From JAVBNO01 sp031551485 (GTDB lineage: Bacteria > Bacillota > Clostridia > Oscillospirales > Ruminococcaceae), in NCBI GenBank assembly GCA_031551485.1, contig JAVBNO010000053.1:1-51816 (forward strand): 51,816 bases of DNA, read 5' to 3'. Both the position numbers and the translations under genes were made by a program. Shown piece after piece: positions 40,023-48,622 of this stretch. Under the pieces are notes generated by a model. It was not told where the DNA came from, made no database searches, and worked only from the letters and a program-made list of their open reading frames with translations. Numbering within the stretch: position 1 is the first letter of the stretch; each line of letters opens with the position of its first letter.

Positions 40023-40466
40023 ATGAAAGTCATTCTGAAAGAAGATGTCAAGGGCACCGGTAAAAAAGGCCAGCTTGTCAACGTGGCCGACGGGTACGCC
40101 AACAACTTCCTTTTCAAAAAAGGTCACGCCGTCCCCGCCACCTCCCAGGCCCTGGGTGAGATGAAGGCCAAAGACGATGCCAAAAAGCATCAGCTCCAAG
40201 TCGAAACCGATGCCGCCAAAGCCGAGGCCGCCGCACTAAAGGACAAGACTGTCCGCATCCAGGCCCGGGCCGGCGCCAACGGCAAGCTGTTCGGCAGCGT
40301 CACCGCAAAAGAGATTGCCGAAGCCATTCAAAAAGAGTATGATATCGATGTGGACAAACGCAAAATCCACCTAGAGGAAGAAATTAAATCCTTCGGCACC
40401 TTCGAAGCCGAAATCAAGCTCTACGCCGGCATTGCCGCTAAAATCTTTGTGCTTGTCAGCGAATAA
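40023..40466 (+). CDS. rplI: 50S ribosomal protein L9
   Basis: 147 residues with the classic L9 plan: N-terminal KVILKEDVKGTGKKGQ RNA-binding domain, GYANNFLF loop, long connecting helix (about 45-75), and C-terminal domain with GKLFGSVTAKEIAEAI. GAGGAGG is upstream. It lies between gdpP and dnaB, as in most Firmicutes. Confidence 0.98.
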   Translation: MKVILKEDVKGTGKKGQLVNVADGYANNFLFKKGHAVPATSQALGEMKAKDDAKKHQLQVETDAAKAEAAALKDKTVRIQARAGANGKLFGSVTAKEIAEAIQKEYDIDVDKRKIHLEEEIKSFGTFEAEIKLYAGIAAKIFVLVSE

Positions 40467-40489
40467 GCTGCCAAGCCCCAGGAGCGTCT

Positions 40490-41848
40490 ATGGAAAGCTA
40501 CGGACTGTCAACACAGGATATTTTCGCCACCGAGCTCCCCTTCAGTCTGGAGGCGGAGCAATCGGTATTGGGCGCCATTATCATTGACCCTTCCTGCATG
40601 GCGGATGTACTGGAACATCTTCACGCCGAGCACTTCCACCGTCCCCACCACCAGGAGCTTTTTTCTCTGCTTCTGGCCATGTATGGCGGCGCCCAGCCCA
40701 TTGACCCTGTTACCACTTTGGATGCGGCGGCTTCAGCGGCTATCTTTGCCTCCCGGGACGACGCCAAGCTCTACATCACCCAGTTGGTGCAGATGGTGCC
40801 TACCACCTCCAACGTCGGCTCCTACGCCAAAATCGTCAAAGAGAAATATTACCTGCGCAGTTTAATCAGCGCTTCTCGGGACATCATAGAGGAAGCCTCC
40901 GGCCACGGTGCCGACGCCAACGAGCTCATTGATTTTGCCGAGCAGCGCATTTTTGACATCCGCACCGGCCGCGATGCCACCGGCCTGATGGAACTTAACC
41001 GCGCCGTCCTGGAAGCCTATGATACCCTGCAAAAGCTGGCTGCCGGCGACAAAAGCATGTTGGGCATTTCCACCGGTTTCACCGGCATCGACCGTCTCAT
41101 CACCGGGCTGAAAAAATCCGACTTTGTGCTGCTGGCCGCCCGTCCTGCCATGGGTAAAACGGCTTTGGCCCTCAACATCGCCGTCAATGCCGCCCAGGCC
41201 TCCGGCAAACCGGTGGCCATCTTCTCTTTGGAGATGAGTGCCCCCCAGCTGGCCCAGCGTATTATTTCCAGCGAGGCCATGGTCGAGGGCGACCACCTGA
41301 ATAAAGGCACTCTCACCCCCGAGGAATGGAACCGCATTGGCGAAGGGGTAGGGCTGCTTTTCGGCAAGCCCATTCTCATTGACGACACCCCCGCCATGAC
41401 AGTGCCCCAAATGAAGGCCAAGCTGCGCCGGGTCAAAGACCTGGGCCTTGTTATCATCGATTACCTCCAGCTCATGTCCACCGGCCGCCGCAATGACAAC
41501 CGGGTTCAGGAAATTTCCGAAATCACCCGCAGCCTCAAAAATATGGCCAAAGAGCTGGACGTCCCTGTCCTCACCCTCTCCCAGCTCACCCGTGGTCCCG
41601 AGTCCCGTTCCGAGCATCGCCCCATGCTGGCCGATCTGCGCGAATCCGGCTCCATCGAGCAGGACGCCGACATCGTCATGTTCCTTTACCGCGATGAATA
41701 CTACAACCCCGACACTACCGAGGAACGGGGCGTCGCCGAATGTATTATCGCCAAAAACCGCCATGGCGAAGTTGGCAAAGTGAAGCTCAGCTGGCAGGGT
41801 GAATATACACGTTTCTCCACCATGGAATTTTACCGCGACGAAGATTAA
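40490..41848 (+). CDS. dnaB: Replicative DNA helicase DnaB
   Basis: Hexameric helicase of the replication fork (called DnaC in Bacillus). The 452 residues hold the N-terminal domain (about 10-110), a linker helix and a RecA-like motor with Walker A ARPAMGKTALALN, Walker B VIIDYLQLM and the arginine-finger region. No intein is seen. CAGGAG precedes the ATG. It starts 23 nt after rplI. Confidence 0.98.
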   Translation: MESYGLSTQDIFATELPFSLEAEQSVLGAIIIDPSCMADVLEHLHAEHFHRPHHQELFSLLLAMYGGAQPIDPVTTLDAAASAAIFASRDDAKLYITQLVQMVPTTSNVGSYAKIVKEKYYLRSLISASRDIIEEASGHGADANELIDFAEQRIFDIRTGRDATGLMELNRAVLEAYDTLQKLAAGDKSMLGISTGFTGIDRLITGLKKSDFVLLAARPAMGKTALALNIAVNAAQASGKPVAIFSLEMSAPQLAQRIISSEAMVEGDHLNKGTLTPEEWNRIGEGVGLLFGKPILIDDTPAMTVPQMKAKLRRVKDLGLVIIDYLQLMSTGRRNDNRVQEISEITRSLKNMAKELDVPVLTLSQLTRGPESRSEHRPMLADLRESGSIEQDADIVMFLYRDEYYNPDTTEERGVAECIIAKNRHGEVGKVKLSWQGEYTRFSTMEFYRDED

Positions 41849-41871
41849 ATCAAAAAGCTACGGATAAACAA

Positions 41872-43266
41872 ATGGAAAAAGCAAAACAGGCAATTGCAAA
41901 TTTTCATATGCTTCAAAAGGGCGACAGAGTGGCTGCCGGCGTGTCCGGGGGTGCCGATTCTGTCGCCATGCTGCATTTTCTCCACTGCCTGGCTGAGGAG
42001 TATGAACTCACCCTTGTCGTTTGCCACCTGAATCACCGGCTGCGAGGGGCCGAAAGCGACGCCGACGCCGCCTTTGTCCGGGCGATGGCCGCCCGCTACA
42101 ATCTCGCCTTTTGCGAAGACACCTTCGATGCTGGCGCTTACGCCGTGGCCCTTCACACCAGCGTGGAGGATGCTTCCCGCCGCTACCGCTATGAATTTTT
42201 GGCCAAAGCGGCGGGGGAGAAGGGCAAAATCGCCACCGCCCATACCCTGACCGACTCCCTGGAAACAACCCTCTTCAACCTCACCAGGGGTACCGGCCTC
42301 AAGGGCCTTGCGGGCATCCCCCCCGTGCGGGGCAACATCATCCGCCCCCTGATCACAACCACCCGTGAGGAAGTGGAGGCCTACTGCCGCGTTCACGGCC
42401 TAAGCTGGCGTACCGACAGCTCCAACCACACCGACGTCTACGCCCGTAACCGTCTGCGCCGCCACGTCACCCCGGTCCTGCGCGCCCTCAACCCCGCCCT
42501 CTACGGGGCTTTTGCGCGCATGTCCGCCGCCCTGCGCCACGATGAAGATTATTTGACGGCGGCGGCCCAAAGCGCGCTCACCGGCCTTTGGGACACCAAT
42601 GGTGAAGTGCGGCGCGCTTCTCTTCTCACCCTCCACCCGGCCCTCCAAATGCGGGTGCTGGCCCTTCTTTTTCGCCGGGCCGGTGCGCCTGTCTCCGCAC
42701 GCCTGCTGGAACTGGCCCTGGCCTGCGCCCGGGCAGGCAGCGGCGCCGTCGAACTCAGCGGCGGACTTTATTTCATGGCCGCCTCCCATACCATCGCTGT
42801 TGCCCCCCAGTCTCCTACTCCCGCTGCCACGGTGTTTGCCGGGGCCCTGCCCAATCTCCAAAGTCTTTCTCCCGGCCTCCATACATGGCCAATTGCCGCC
42901 ACTATCCCCAAAACATTGGAAATTCGCGTCATTTTAGAAGATAAACGCAAAACAATGCAAAAAATTTCAAAATCTGGCTTTAAAAATACATTGGAAAATA
43001 GTGTTGATTGTGATAAAATAAATGGAAGTGTTGTTTTTCGAAGCCGCCACCCTGGCGATGCCATCTCTTTGCAGGGGCGCGGCGGCACCAAAAGCCTCAA
43101 GAAACTGTTTAACGAGGCGCACACCCCACCGGCCCAGCGGGCGTCCGCCGTTATCCTGTGCGACGGTACCGGCCCCCTGTGGGTAGAGGGGTTTGGTGTG
43201 GCCGCCCGTGTGGCTGCCGGCGAAAACACCACGCGTTTTTTGCAGTTGGCCGTTCGGCAGGCATAA
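41872..43266 (+). CDS. tilS: tRNA(Ile)-lysidine synthase
   Basis: Adds lysine to C34 of the minor isoleucine tRNA so that it reads AUA codons. The 464 residues contain the ATP motif VSGGADS (24-30), the HTLTDSLETTLFN segment, and a C-terminal substrate domain. Its N-terminal part is GC-rich like the neighbours, while about 100 bp around 42930-43030 is AT-rich and holds an apparent promoter. No clear GGAGG site is seen before the ATG at 41872, which lies 23 nt after the dnaB stop, so translation may depend on coupling to dnaB. Confidence 0.95.
   Translation: MEKAKQAIANFHMLQKGDRVAAGVSGGADSVAMLHFLHCLAEEYELTLVVCHLNHRLRGAESDADAAFVRAMAARYNLAFCEDTFDAGAYAVALHTSVEDASRRYRYEFLAKAAGEKGKIATAHTLTDSLETTLFNLTRGTGLKGLAGIPPVRGNIIRPLITTTREEVEAYCRVHGLSWRTDSSNHTDVYARNRLRRHVTPVLRALNPALYGAFARMSAALRHDEDYLTAAAQSALTGLWDTNGEVRRASLLTLHPALQMRVLALLFRRAGAPVSARLLELALACARAGSGAVELSGGLYFMAASHTIAVAPQSPTPAATVFAGALPNLQSLSPGLHTWPIAATIPKTLEIRVILEDKRKTMQKISKSGFKNTLENSVDCDKINGSVVFRSRHPGDAISLQGRGGTKSLKKLFNEAHTPPAQRASAVILCDGTGPLWVEGFGVAARVAAGENTTRFLQLAVRQA
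42991..43019 (+). promoter_or_regulatory. Internal promoter in tilS, reading into hpt and ftsH
   Basis: TTGGAA, 17-nt spacer, TAAAAT, inside the AT-rich patch of tilS, about 290 nt before hpt. It would let hpt-ftsH be expressed apart from the upstream genes. Confidence 0.5.
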
Positions 43267-43311
43267 ACCGCCCGCCTGGCGCCAACCATCAAGGAAAGGA
43301 TTTGTGAACCC

Positions 43312-43851
43312 ATGCGCAACGATGTGGAAAGCATTCTGATCGACGAAGCCACCCTGACCCAAAAGGTTCAAGAATTGGGAGCCCGGATCAGCCAGGATTA
43401 CAAAGGTAAAAATCTTCTCATGATCAGCGTTCTCAAAGGCTCTGTCGTCTTTATGGCCGATTTAATGCGTGCCATCGACATTCCCGTGCGCATCGATTTC
43501 ATGTGTGTTTCCAGCTATGGCGCGGGCACAAAGACCACCGGCATCGTGCGCATTATCAAAGACTTGGACATCCCGGTCAGCGGTTATGACGTCCTGCTGG
43601 TGGAAGACATTCTCGACTCGGGCATGACGCTGGATTACCTGCGCAACCTCATTGCCGACCGCCAGCCCGAAAGCATTAGAATTGCGACTTTGCTGGATAA
43701 ACCCGAACGCCGCCAGGTGGATGTCAAGCCCGACTATGTGGGTTTCGCCATTCCCGACGAGTTTGTGGTGGGCTACGGTCTCGATTACAACGAAAAATAC
43801 CGCAATCTTCCCTATGTAGGGATACTCAAACCCTGCATTTACGAAAAATAA
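43312..43851 (+). CDS. hpt: Hypoxanthine phosphoribosyltransferase
   Basis: Salvages hypoxanthine/guanine with PRPP to make IMP/GMP. The 179 residues show the PRPP-binding motif VLLVEDILDSGMTLDYL, a SVLKGSVVFMADL loop and the final DEFVVGYGLDYNEKYRNLP segment, all typical of Hpt. AAGGAAAGG lies upstream. It sits between tilS and ftsH as in Bacillus. Confidence 0.97.
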   Translation: MRNDVESILIDEATLTQKVQELGARISQDYKGKNLLMISVLKGSVVFMADLMRAIDIPVRIDFMCVSSYGAGTKTTGIVRIIKDLDIPVSGYDVLLVEDILDSGMTLDYLRNLIADRQPESIRIATLLDKPERRQVDVKPDYVGFAIPDEFVVGYGLDYNEKYRNLPYVGILKPCIYEK

Positions 43852-43878
43852 CAAAAGTGTTATAGGATGTGAAGTCAA

Positions 43879-45855
43879 TTGAACAATAGAAGAGTTCCAG
43901 GATGGGTGTCCTTGGTGGTCGTGCTCATTTTGCTCTCCATCAGCGCCACCGTACTCTTTACGCTGGGCAATCCCGAAAAACCCCTTCAGTACAATCAGGT
44001 CATCGACTACTTCCGCAACGGCGAAGTGGCCGAGTACACCCTTGATTTTACCACCGGCGAATTAACCGTCGTCTTCACCAAGGAGGCGGTGGAACAGCAA
44101 ACCGGTCCCCAAATGCCCAAAGTGGAATACAAGGTACCGGATATCAGCCTCTTCATCCACGATACCCATGATATTGTGGCCGAACAAAATGCCAAAACCC
44201 CCGGATCGGTCGCCCAATATTTTATCCCTCCAAAAGACCAGACCTTCATCACCATGTGGGGCCCCGTTCTTGTCATTCTGGTCATTGTAGGTGCGTTTTG
44301 GTTCATCATGCTCCGCCAAAGCCGGGGCGCTTCCGGCATCGGTTTTACCAAGGTCAAACACCGTGCCATGGAAGATGGCCGCCGCGTCAACTTCGACGAT
44401 GTGGCCGGCGCCGATGAGGAAAAAGAGGAACTGGTAGAAATTGTCGAATTCCTCAAAAACCCACGTAAATACAACGAAATCGGTGCCCGCATACCCAAGG
44501 GCGTGCTGTTGGTGGGCCCTCCCGGTACCGGCAAGACGCTGTTGGCCCGGGCGGTGGCAGGGGAGGCTGGCGTGCCCTTCTTCTCCATCTCTGGTTCCGA
44601 CTTTGTGGAAATGTACGTAGGCGTGGGCGCCTCCCGTGTCCGCGACCTCTTTGATCAAGCGAAAAAAGCTTCCCCCAGCATCGTCTTCATTGACGAAATC
44701 GATGCCGTCGGTCGTCACCGCGGCGCGGGTCTGGGCGGCGGCCACGACGAGCGGGAGCAGACCCTCAACCAGCTTCTGGTCGAAATGGACGGCTTCGGCT
44801 CCAACACCGGCGTTATCATCATTGCCGCCACCAACCGCAAAGACATTCTTGACCCCGCCCTTCTGCGTCCCGGCCGCTTCGACCGCCAGGTCGTCGTCAA
44901 TTACCCGGACATCAAGGGCAGGGAAGAGATCCTTAAGGTCCACGCCCGCGGCAAACCCCTCGGCCCCGATGTTACCCTGGCCACCATTGCCAAAACGACC
45001 AGCGGCTTTACCGGCGCCGACCTGGAAAACCTCCTCAATGAGGCAGCCCTCCTGGCGGCCAAACGCGGTTACCGCGCCATCACCATGGCGGAAATCGAGG
45101 AAGCCACCATCAAAGTGCTGGTCGGCCCCGAAAAACGGTCTGCCGCCACCAACGAGAAAAAACGCCGCCTCACCGCTTACCACGAGGCCGGCCACGCCAT
45201 CTGCTCCTACTTCTGCGAAACCCAGGACCGTGTCCACCAAATTTCCATTGTGCCCCGCGGCTGGATGGGCGGCTTCACCCTCTCTCTCCCCGAAGAAGAC
45301 AAAAGCTTCGTCACCAAAAAAGAAATGTCCGAAAACATCATCACCCTGTTGGGCGGCCGTGTGGCGGAACAACTCATTCTCGATGATATTTCCACCGGCG
45401 CTTCCAACGATATTGAGCGCGCCACCGCCACTGCCCGCAACATGGTGACCAAATACGGCTTCAGCGAAAAACTCGGCCCCATCGTCTATGGCCGCGACCA
45501 CAGCGAAGTGTTCCTCGGCCGTGACTTTGTCCAGGGTAACGATTATTCCGAAAGCGTCGCCGGCGAAATTGACGGCGAGATTCGCCAAATCATCGACACT
45601 TCCTACGCCAAAGCCCTCGAAATTCTCGACGGCCACCGCGACCAGCTCCATATGGTGGCAGGTTACCTGCTGGAAAATGAAAAGCTGGACGGAGACGCCT
45701 TCGAAAAACTCATGCAGGGCGAGGATGCCGCCACCGTCGCTGCCTTCCAGGAAGCCCAAAAGAAAAAGGCCATGGCGGAACGTCCGCTCCCCATTCCCGA
45801 AGAGCCAAAGGAGCCTCCCGCGCCTACTAAAAACCCCGACGTTATCGTACCCTGA
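43879..45855 (+). CDS. ftsH: ATP-dependent zinc metalloprotease FtsH
   Basis: Membrane AAA+ protease that degrades misfolded membrane proteins and some regulators. The 658 residues hold two helices (about 9-28 and 127-145) flanking an external domain, Walker A GPPGTGKT (213-220), Walker B in FIDEID, the SRH region, and zinc site HEAGH (435-439). It begins with TTG, preceded by AGGATGTG; other starts nearby would clip the first helix. A Pro-rich tail ends it. It closes the hpt-ftsH unit with a strong terminator. Confidence 0.97.
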   Translation: MNNRRVPGWVSLVVVLILLSISATVLFTLGNPEKPLQYNQVIDYFRNGEVAEYTLDFTTGELTVVFTKEAVEQQTGPQMPKVEYKVPDISLFIHDTHDIVAEQNAKTPGSVAQYFIPPKDQTFITMWGPVLVILVIVGAFWFIMLRQSRGASGIGFTKVKHRAMEDGRRVNFDDVAGADEEKEELVEIVEFLKNPRKYNEIGARIPKGVLLVGPPGTGKTLLARAVAGEAGVPFFSISGSDFVEMYVGVGASRVRDLFDQAKKASPSIVFIDEIDAVGRHRGAGLGGGHDEREQTLNQLLVEMDGFGSNTGVIIIAATNRKDILDPALLRPGRFDRQVVVNYPDIKGREEILKVHARGKPLGPDVTLATIAKTTSGFTGADLENLLNEAALLAAKRGYRAITMAEIEEATIKVLVGPEKRSAATNEKKRRLTAYHEAGHAICSYFCETQDRVHQISIVPRGWMGGFTLSLPEEDKSFVTKKEMSENIITLLGGRVAEQLILDDISTGASNDIERATATARNMVTKYGFSEKLGPIVYGRDHSEVFLGRDFVQGNDYSESVAGEIDGEIRQIIDTSYAKALEILDGHRDQLHMVAGYLLENEKLDGDAFEKLMQGEDAATVAAFQEAQKKKAMAERPLPIPEEPKEPPAPTKNPDVIVP

Positions 45856-45862
45856 TCCATTC

Positions 45863-45892
45863 CAAAGGCCATCCCAAAGGATGGCCTTTTTC
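45863..45892 (+). terminator. Terminator after ftsH
   Basis: AAAGGCCATCC and GGATGGCCTTT around CAAA, followed by TT. Confidence 0.95.
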
Positions 45893-45964
45893 ATGCCCCG
45901 CCCGGTTTCCCCGCCTGCTCGGCGCTGCCGACTTAACTTCCACAATATCTTGTGGTCTCCGCCC

Positions 45965-45993
45965 TTGACAACAGGGAAAAAATACAGTTTAAT
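45965..45993 (+). promoter_or_regulatory. Promoter of the topoisomerase pair
   Basis: Perfect TTGACA, 17-nt spacer, TTTAAT; a further TATTAT lies 24 nt from the -35. Confidence 0.65.
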
Positions 45994-46074
45994 GTATTAT
46001 GGATGGATATGGATAATGCCCCCTTTTATACCTGCTTTGCTTCAAAAGCAATCCTTTTGTTTGGAGAATAAAGA

Positions 46075-48060
46075 ATGACAAAGAAAAAACCGGAATATAC
46101 AAACGAAAGCATTTCCTCCCTCAAAGGGGCCGACCGGGTGCGCAAACGCCCCGGCGTCATCTTTGGCTCCGACGGTATTGAGGGCTGTCGCCACAGCTTT
46201 TTCGAAATCCTCTCCAACTCAATTGACGAGGCGCGGGAAGGTTTTGGCGACCGCATTGTCATCACTCGCTACGCCGACCACTCCATTGAAGTGGAGGATT
46301 TTGGCCGGGGTATTCCGGTGGATTATAACCAAAAGGAAGAGCGCTTCAACTGGGAGCTCATCTTCTGCGAATTATATGCCGGCGGCAAATATAACAACGT
46401 CACTGCCGACAGCTACGAATTTTCCCTTGGCCTCAATGGTCTCGGTCTCTGCGCCACCCAATACGCCTCCCGCTGGATGGAGGTGGAAATTTTCCGCGAC
46501 GGTATGCAGTACACTCTCAACTTCCAAAAGGGCGAGAATGTGGGCGGCCTCACCAAACAACCCACCACCCGCAAAAAGACAGGCAGCTGCATCAAATGGC
46601 TCCCCGATCTGGAGGTTTTCACCGACATCGACATCCCCCTCGATTATTTCCGCGACGTCCTCAAACGCCAGGCCGTCGTCAATGCCGGCATCACGTTTTT
46701 GCTGCGCAACCAGGTGAACGGCCGCTTCGAGGAAGAAACATTTTTCTATGCCAACGGCATTGTGGACTATGTCGGCGAAATCGTCGGCACCGAGGAAACC
46801 CTCTGTCCCATCCAGCTCTGGACAGCCGAGCGGGTTGGCCGCGACCGCGAGGACAAGCCCGACTATAAAGTCCGCCTTTCCGTCGCCCTGTGCTTCTCCA
46901 ACCGGGTTCAAATGCTGGAGTATTATCATAACTCCAGCCACCTCGAACACGGCGGCTCCCCCGACCGGGCGGTCAAAGTGGCCGCCGTTTCCCAGGTGGA
47001 TGCTTTCCTCAAATCCTCCGGCCGCTACCTTAAAAATGAATCCAAAATCACATTTCAGGATATCGAGGATTGCCTTGTCCTTGTCTCCTCCAGCTTTTCC
47101 ACCCAAACCTCCTACGAAAACCAGACCAAAAAATCCATCACCAACAAATTTATCTACGAGGCGATGACCGAATTCCTCAAGCACCAGCTGGAGGTCTACT
47201 TCATCGAAAACCCCGACGATGCCGCCCGCATCTGCGACCAGGTGCTGGTCAACAAGCGTAGCCGGGAAAACGCCGAAAAAACCCGTCTCAACCTCAAAAA
47301 GAAATTGGCCGGCACCATTGATATCTCCAACCGCATCCAAAAATTTGTCGATTGCCGAACCAAAGATATCGCCCGGCGGGAAATTTACATCGTGGAGGGC
47401 GACTCTGCGCTCGGCTCCTGCAAACTGGGCAGAGACGCCGAATTTCAGGCCATCATCCCCGTTCGGGGAAAAATTCTCAACTGCCTGAAAGCCGAATATG
47501 ATAAAATCTTCAAAAACGACATCATCACCGACATTATCAAAGTACTGGGTTGCGGTGTCGAGGTTCAAACCAAAGCCAACAAAGAGCTCAGCTCCTTCGA
47601 TATAGAGGGCCTGCGCTGGAACAAAATTGTCATCTGCACCGACGCCGATGTCGACGGGTTCCAAATCCGCACCCTCATCCTCACCATGCTCTACCGCCTC
47701 ACCCCTACCCTCATCATGGAAGGCCTTGTCTATATCGCTGAGTCCCCCCTTTATGAAATCACGACGAAAGACCAGGTCTACTTCGCCTACTCCGACGGCG
47801 AAAAAGCCAAATTGACCAAAGAGCTGGAGGGCCAGAAATATACCCTCCAACGCTCCCAAGGCCTTGGCGAAAACGAACCCGAAATGATGTGGCTTACCAC
47901 CATGAACCCCCAAACCCGCCGCCTGATCCGCGTCACCAAAGACGACGCCGAACGCACCGCCCAAATGTTTGACCTCCTTCTGGGCGACAACCTGGCGGGC
48001 CGCAAAGAGTTTATTGCCGAAACCGGCTCCCAATATCTCGAACTCGCCGACATTTCCTAA
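46075..48060 (+). CDS. Divergent type IIA topoisomerase subunit B (ParE/GyrB-like)
   Basis: ATPase subunit of a type IIA topoisomerase, 661 residues. The GHKL ATP site is intact (Glu44, Asn48, Asp51; GRGIP; GLNGLGL). The TOPRIM metal residues are present (Glu441, Asp523, Asp525, Asp527 in CTDADVDG). The usual EGDSAGGSAK motif reads EGDSALGSCK (441-450), and QRYKGLGEM reads QRSQGLGEN, so it is a separate branch, not ordinary GyrB or ParE. A subunit A gene of matching type follows, with one small gene between. The main gyrase genes must be elsewhere. Decatenation or a special relaxing role is inferred. Confidence 0.9.
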   Translation: MTKKKPEYTNESISSLKGADRVRKRPGVIFGSDGIEGCRHSFFEILSNSIDEAREGFGDRIVITRYADHSIEVEDFGRGIPVDYNQKEERFNWELIFCELYAGGKYNNVTADSYEFSLGLNGLGLCATQYASRWMEVEIFRDGMQYTLNFQKGENVGGLTKQPTTRKKTGSCIKWLPDLEVFTDIDIPLDYFRDVLKRQAVVNAGITFLLRNQVNGRFEEETFFYANGIVDYVGEIVGTEETLCPIQLWTAERVGRDREDKPDYKVRLSVALCFSNRVQMLEYYHNSSHLEHGGSPDRAVKVAAVSQVDAFLKSSGRYLKNESKITFQDIEDCLVLVSSSFSTQTSYENQTKKSITNKFIYEAMTEFLKHQLEVYFIENPDDAARICDQVLVNKRSRENAEKTRLNLKKKLAGTIDISNRIQKFVDCRTKDIARREIYIVEGDSALGSCKLGRDAEFQAIIPVRGKILNCLKAEYDKIFKNDIITDIIKVLGCGVEVQTKANKELSSFDIEGLRWNKIVICTDADVDGFQIRTLILTMLYRLTPTLIMEGLVYIAESPLYEITTKDQVYFAYSDGEKAKLTKELEGQKYTLQRSQGLGENEPEMMWLTTMNPQTRRLIRVTKDDAERTAQMFDLLLGDNLAGRKEFIAETGSQYLELADIS

Positions 48061-48104
48061 GCCAGCAGGCCGGAAGGCAGATGACAACGAAAGCAGGTGT
48101 TCAG

Positions 48105-48509
48105 ATGAATAAACGACAGAACGACCCCACCCCGGATATCGACAAGCCGGTTTCGGGCGCACTCATGCTGCAAGCCGTTTGCAACTCGGTGCGCGCGCAG
48201 GCCCTTTCGGACGAGGACGCCAAGGATTTTTACGACATTTTCACCGAGAATCAGCGCAAAACCGGGCGCACGGCCCTGGTACGGACGGGCCTGTTCCTGC
48301 TTCTTCTCCTGCCGGTTGCGGTGGGCAGCATCTGGCCCCATTCCGCGGTGGGCCATTTTCTCAATCGCATGCCCGATCTTTTGGCCATGACGTTTTCTGT
48401 TGCGGTGATGGTGGCGCTGCTATGCATGCTTTTTGCCTTCGTGTCCCCTCTGCTCTACTGGAGCGCCCGGCGCGATATCCGTAAATATTACCCCCACATC
48501 ATCCCATAG
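48105..48509 (+). CDS. Small membrane protein of unknown function
   Basis: 134 residues with two helices (about 57-77 and 92-120) after a polar head (about 1-55) with KDFYDIFTENQRKTGR. It lies between the two topoisomerase genes. The ATG at 48105 has AGGTG 5 nt upstream; an ATG at 48081 with GGAAGG very close is also possible. I do not recognise a family. Its place may be accidental or reflect a link to the topoisomerase. Confidence 0.65.
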   Translation: MNKRQNDPTPDIDKPVSGALMLQAVCNSVRAQALSDEDAKDFYDIFTENQRKTGRTALVRTGLFLLLLLPVAVGSIWPHSAVGHFLNRMPDLLAMTFSVAVMVALLCMLFAFVSPLLYWSARRDIRKYYPHIIP

Positions 48510-48622
48510 GCGGCGATGCGGTCAATTCCAAACTTAAATATACAATTTGCAATATAACGAATTAATAAAATTACATATAGTATATATTTTAAAATCCAGC
48601 AACCGACAGGAGAGTCACCACA

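Noticed and set aside
43879..45855. Possible intein or frameshift in ftsH
   Set aside because: All AAA+ and protease motifs are in order at normal spacing in one frame.
44062..45945. 627-residue minus-strand frame opposite ftsH
   Set aside because: A shadow of a GC-rich coding strand; Gly/Val/Asp/Phe-rich make-up without domains, while the plus strand is clearly FtsH.
46372..48162. 596-residue minus-strand frame opposite topoisomerase subunit B
   Set aside because: Antisense shadow with no ribosome binding site or recognisable domain.
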